In this document: piece by piece, positions 31,287-32,568 of the stretch
Numbering within the stretch: the stretch's first letter is position 1
Layout of the letters: the number at the start of each line of letters is the position of its first letter
From: an uncultured Acidobacteriota bacterium
Lineage (GTDB): Bacteria; Acidobacteriota; JAAYUB01
Direction: 5' to 3'
DNA length: 32,568 bases
NCBI GenBank assembly: GCA_937925645.1
Contig: CALAMB010000097.1
Coordinates: 1-32,568 of the forward strand
The notes under the pieces: model-generated
Database searches by the model: none
Told to the model about the DNA's origin: nothing
The model's input: only the letters and a program-made list of their open reading frames with translations
Position numbers and translations under genes: made by a program

Positions 31287-31738
31287 ATGATTTGGCTCGA
31301 CATGCAGGACCTCCGGGTGGTGTTCTGCTACAAGGGAGACCTGTGGCTGTCGACCATTCCATGCCTCTGGCCGTGCTGACCGATTACTCCCAGGTCGGCC
31401 GACAGATTGCCGACAACCCCCCGGGCCGGAAAGGATATCAGTGGAGACGCTTCCAGGGCGGTCAGCTTCTGACGCTGTGGCTGCACAACACGCCCGACGG
31501 ATTCTTCCTCCAGCTCAGCGAATCCCCCATCAAAACGCGTCCCCGATTTGGCTCGGTGAATCGCTATGTGTTGCCTTCGACCAAGGCGCGGGTGGCTTGG
31601 CCAACCTGTTCCGGCATGATTTCAACACGATCCAGCCGGTGCTGGTGACGCGTGTTGACGATTTCACCTTCCCCAGATGCCGGCCACCTGACAGAATCAT
31701 CCAGATCGTTCGAATCGAAATCGATGCGTGGAAAATTT
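31287..31738 (+). pseudogene. Probable broken gene in three reading frames, not recognised
   Basis: Three open stretches follow each other in different plus-strand frames with protein-like composition. The first starts with ATG at 31287 and runs MIWLDMQDLRVVFCYKGDLW to a stop at 31379. The next frame then gives DYSQVGRQIADNPPGRKGYQWRR and LWLHNTPDGFFLQLSES, up to about 31570. The third frame gives FDQGAGGLANLFRHDF and VLVTRVDDFTF, to a stop at 31738-31740. This is what a gene with two frameshifts looks like. I do not recognise the family. It abuts the right tRNA-Ser repeat, where a remnant of an inserted element would be expected. Confidence 0.4.
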
Positions 31739-31856
31739 AAGGATTGGCGGAGGAGGTAGGATTCGAACCCACGGTCCCCGTAAAGGGACAACGGTTTTCA
31801 AGACCGCCGCCATCGACCACTCGGCCACTCCTCCGCGGCGGGCGGACACGCGCGGC
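31739..31856. repeat. Right copy of 118-bp direct repeat containing tRNA-Ser (possible attachment site)
   Basis: Identical over 118 bases, in the same orientation, to 9144-9261, and it diverges sharply on both sides. It contains the whole tRNA-Ser gene with flanks. Confidence 0.9.
31745..31834 (-). tRNA. tRNA-Ser (anticodon UGA), right copy
   Basis: Sequence and fold are identical to the left copy: 7-bp acceptor stem, encoded CCA, anticodon TGA, long variable arm. Unlike the left copy it is preceded by a good promoter (31879-31907), so this is probably the original and expressed gene. Confidence 0.96.
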
Positions 31857-31878
31857 CGCGCGTCCCGCGCCGCGGCCG

Positions 31879-31907
31879 ATTATACGGCTGCGCCGCTCCG
31901 GTTGCAA
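31879..31907 (-). promoter_or_regulatory. Promoter of the right tRNA-Ser
   Basis: On the minus strand TTGCAA (31902-31907) and a perfect TATAAT (31879-31884) are separated by exactly 17 bases. A GC-rich discriminator (CGGCCGCGGCGCGG) follows, as is usual for stable-RNA promoters. The transcript would start about 38 bases before the mature tRNA. The ABC transporter gene ends 27 bases upstream. Confidence 0.75.
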
Positions 31908-31933
31908 GCCGAAGGACCGCGTATGCTCCTACC

Positions 31934-32568
31934 TCAGACGTAATGGTTCCGCAGGAGATCGGCCGCGGAGGCGTCGAGGGCTTCGGTCCGCCGCAGATCC
32001 TCAAACCGTTCCAACAGATCTTCCGCCCGCAGTCGCCGCTTGTCCTCTTCCCGGACATCGTGAATGATCCGGCCGCGGTGCATCATGATCAACCGGTCCC
32101 CCAGGTTGGCCGCCTGCTGCATGGAATGGGTCACCATCAGGGTGGTGAGCCGGTCCCGGCCCACGATCTCCCGGGTCAGCCGGATCACCACCGCGGCCGT
32201 CTTGGGATCGAGCGCGGCGGTGTGCTCGTCGAGGAGCAGCAGCCGGGGTTTCACCCAGGTCGCCATCAGCAGGGTCAGCGCCTGACGCTGCCCGCCCGAC
32301 AGGTTACCGATCTCGTGATCCAGACGGCCCTCCAGCCCCATGTTCAGCGACTGCACCTTCTGGACGAGGGTTTCGCGGCGGCGGCGGGACAGCGCCCGCG
32401 CCAGGCCGAACCGACGGTCCCGGCGGGCGGCCAGGGTGAGATTTTCGGCGATGGTCATGCCCGGCGCGGTGCCCGCGAACGGATTCTGAAACACCCGGCC
32501 GATCCAGCGGGCACGCCGGTAAACCGGCCAGCCCGTGATGTCGATCCCGTCAAGTTCGATTCGGCCGC
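31934..32568 (-). CDS. ABC transporter ATP-binding protein, 5' part missing (tryptophan/tyrosine- or nucleobase-type importer)
   Basis: The visible 210 residues are the C-terminal part of an ABC ATPase that powers an inner-membrane importer. They include RVFQNP (Q-loop), the signature LSGGQRQAL, Walker B LLLLDEHTA with D-loop ALDPKTA, and the switch VTHSM. The Walker A part lies beyond the window edge; the frame is open to the last base. The wording IGRVFQNPFAGTAPGMTIAENL is that of ATPases usually annotated as putative tryptophan/tyrosine or sugar/nucleobase uptake with a periplasmic binding protein. The specificity is uncertain. Confidence 0.9.
   Translation of the reverse strand, partial: GRIELDGIDITGWPVYRRARWIGRVFQNPFAGTAPGMTIAENLTLAARRDRRFGLARALSRRRRETLVQKVQSLNMGLEGRLDHEIGNLSGGQRQALTLLMATWVKPRLLLLDEHTAALDPKTAAVVIRLTREIVGRDRLTTLMVTHSMQQAANLGDRLIMMHRGRIIHDVREEDKRRLRAEDLLERFEDLRRTEALDASAADLLRNHYV

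Noticed and set aside
9262..31738. Integrase, transposase or toxin-antitoxin gene in the tRNA-bounded block
   Set aside because: Looked for tyrosine or serine recombinase and DDE patterns in both strands at the ends and found none; the mobile nature of the block therefore rests on the repeats alone.
31564..31791. Minus-strand frame across the right tRNA-Ser
   Set aside because: Its start is translated tRNA sequence; frames of this kind are a common artefact over tRNA genes.

Overview
This is a GC-rich bacterial chromosome segment. Several signal-peptide proteins with predicted outer-membrane beta-barrels, an OmpA-type protein and a probable lipoprotein point to a Gram-negative, double-membrane organism. 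The phylum cannot be fixed from the sequence alone. Nearly every gene is on the minus strand, so transcription runs mostly from high to low coordinates.

Region 1 (1-5760) is an aromatic amino-acid operon, read leftward: trp leader peptide and attenuator, aroF (DAHP synthase), trpE, trpG, trpD and a trpC-trpF fusion cut by the window edge. The genes overlap by 1-29 bases. Upstream of aroF lies a complete transcription-attenuation module: a near-consensus promoter, a 35-residue leader peptide with four Trp codons clustered in six positions plus a fifth downstream, competing stems, and a 9-bp terminator hairpin with a U-tract. Region 2 (5756-8556) is a trkA-trkH potassium uptake pair. A small membrane/zinc-ribbon gene diverges from it at 8667-9044.

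Region 3 (about 9262-31738) lies between two exact 118-bp direct repeats, each holding a complete tRNA-Ser(UGA) gene. Only the right copy has a clear promoter, so this 22.5-kb segment looks like an inserted or duplicated accessory block, although no integrase is visible. All its recognisable genes are on the minus strand. From right to left they are: an unrecognised gene remnant; a GAF-PAS-AAA-Fis sigma-54 activator; a MetA-type outer-membrane protein; about 1 kb of repeat-rich noncoding DNA; and a long run of envelope genes (ABM-fold protein, two small secreted proteins, an 824-residue Tyr/Gly-repeat protein, two barrel-like proteins, a lipoprotein, an OmpA-domain protein, a DUF481 protein). 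The run continues with a sulfatase gene cluster that contains a six-helix membrane protein, a pentameric ligand-gated ion channel homologue, an anaerobic-type radical-SAM sulfatase maturase, and DUF1622, small membrane and DUF202 proteins. A SYLF-domain protein ends the block.

Region 4 (31934-32568) is the 3' part of an ABC transporter ATPase, directly upstream of the promoter-bearing tRNA-Ser. The two most interesting points are the trp attenuator and the tRNA-bounded block that places a neurotransmitter-receptor-type channel between a sulfatase and its activating enzyme.
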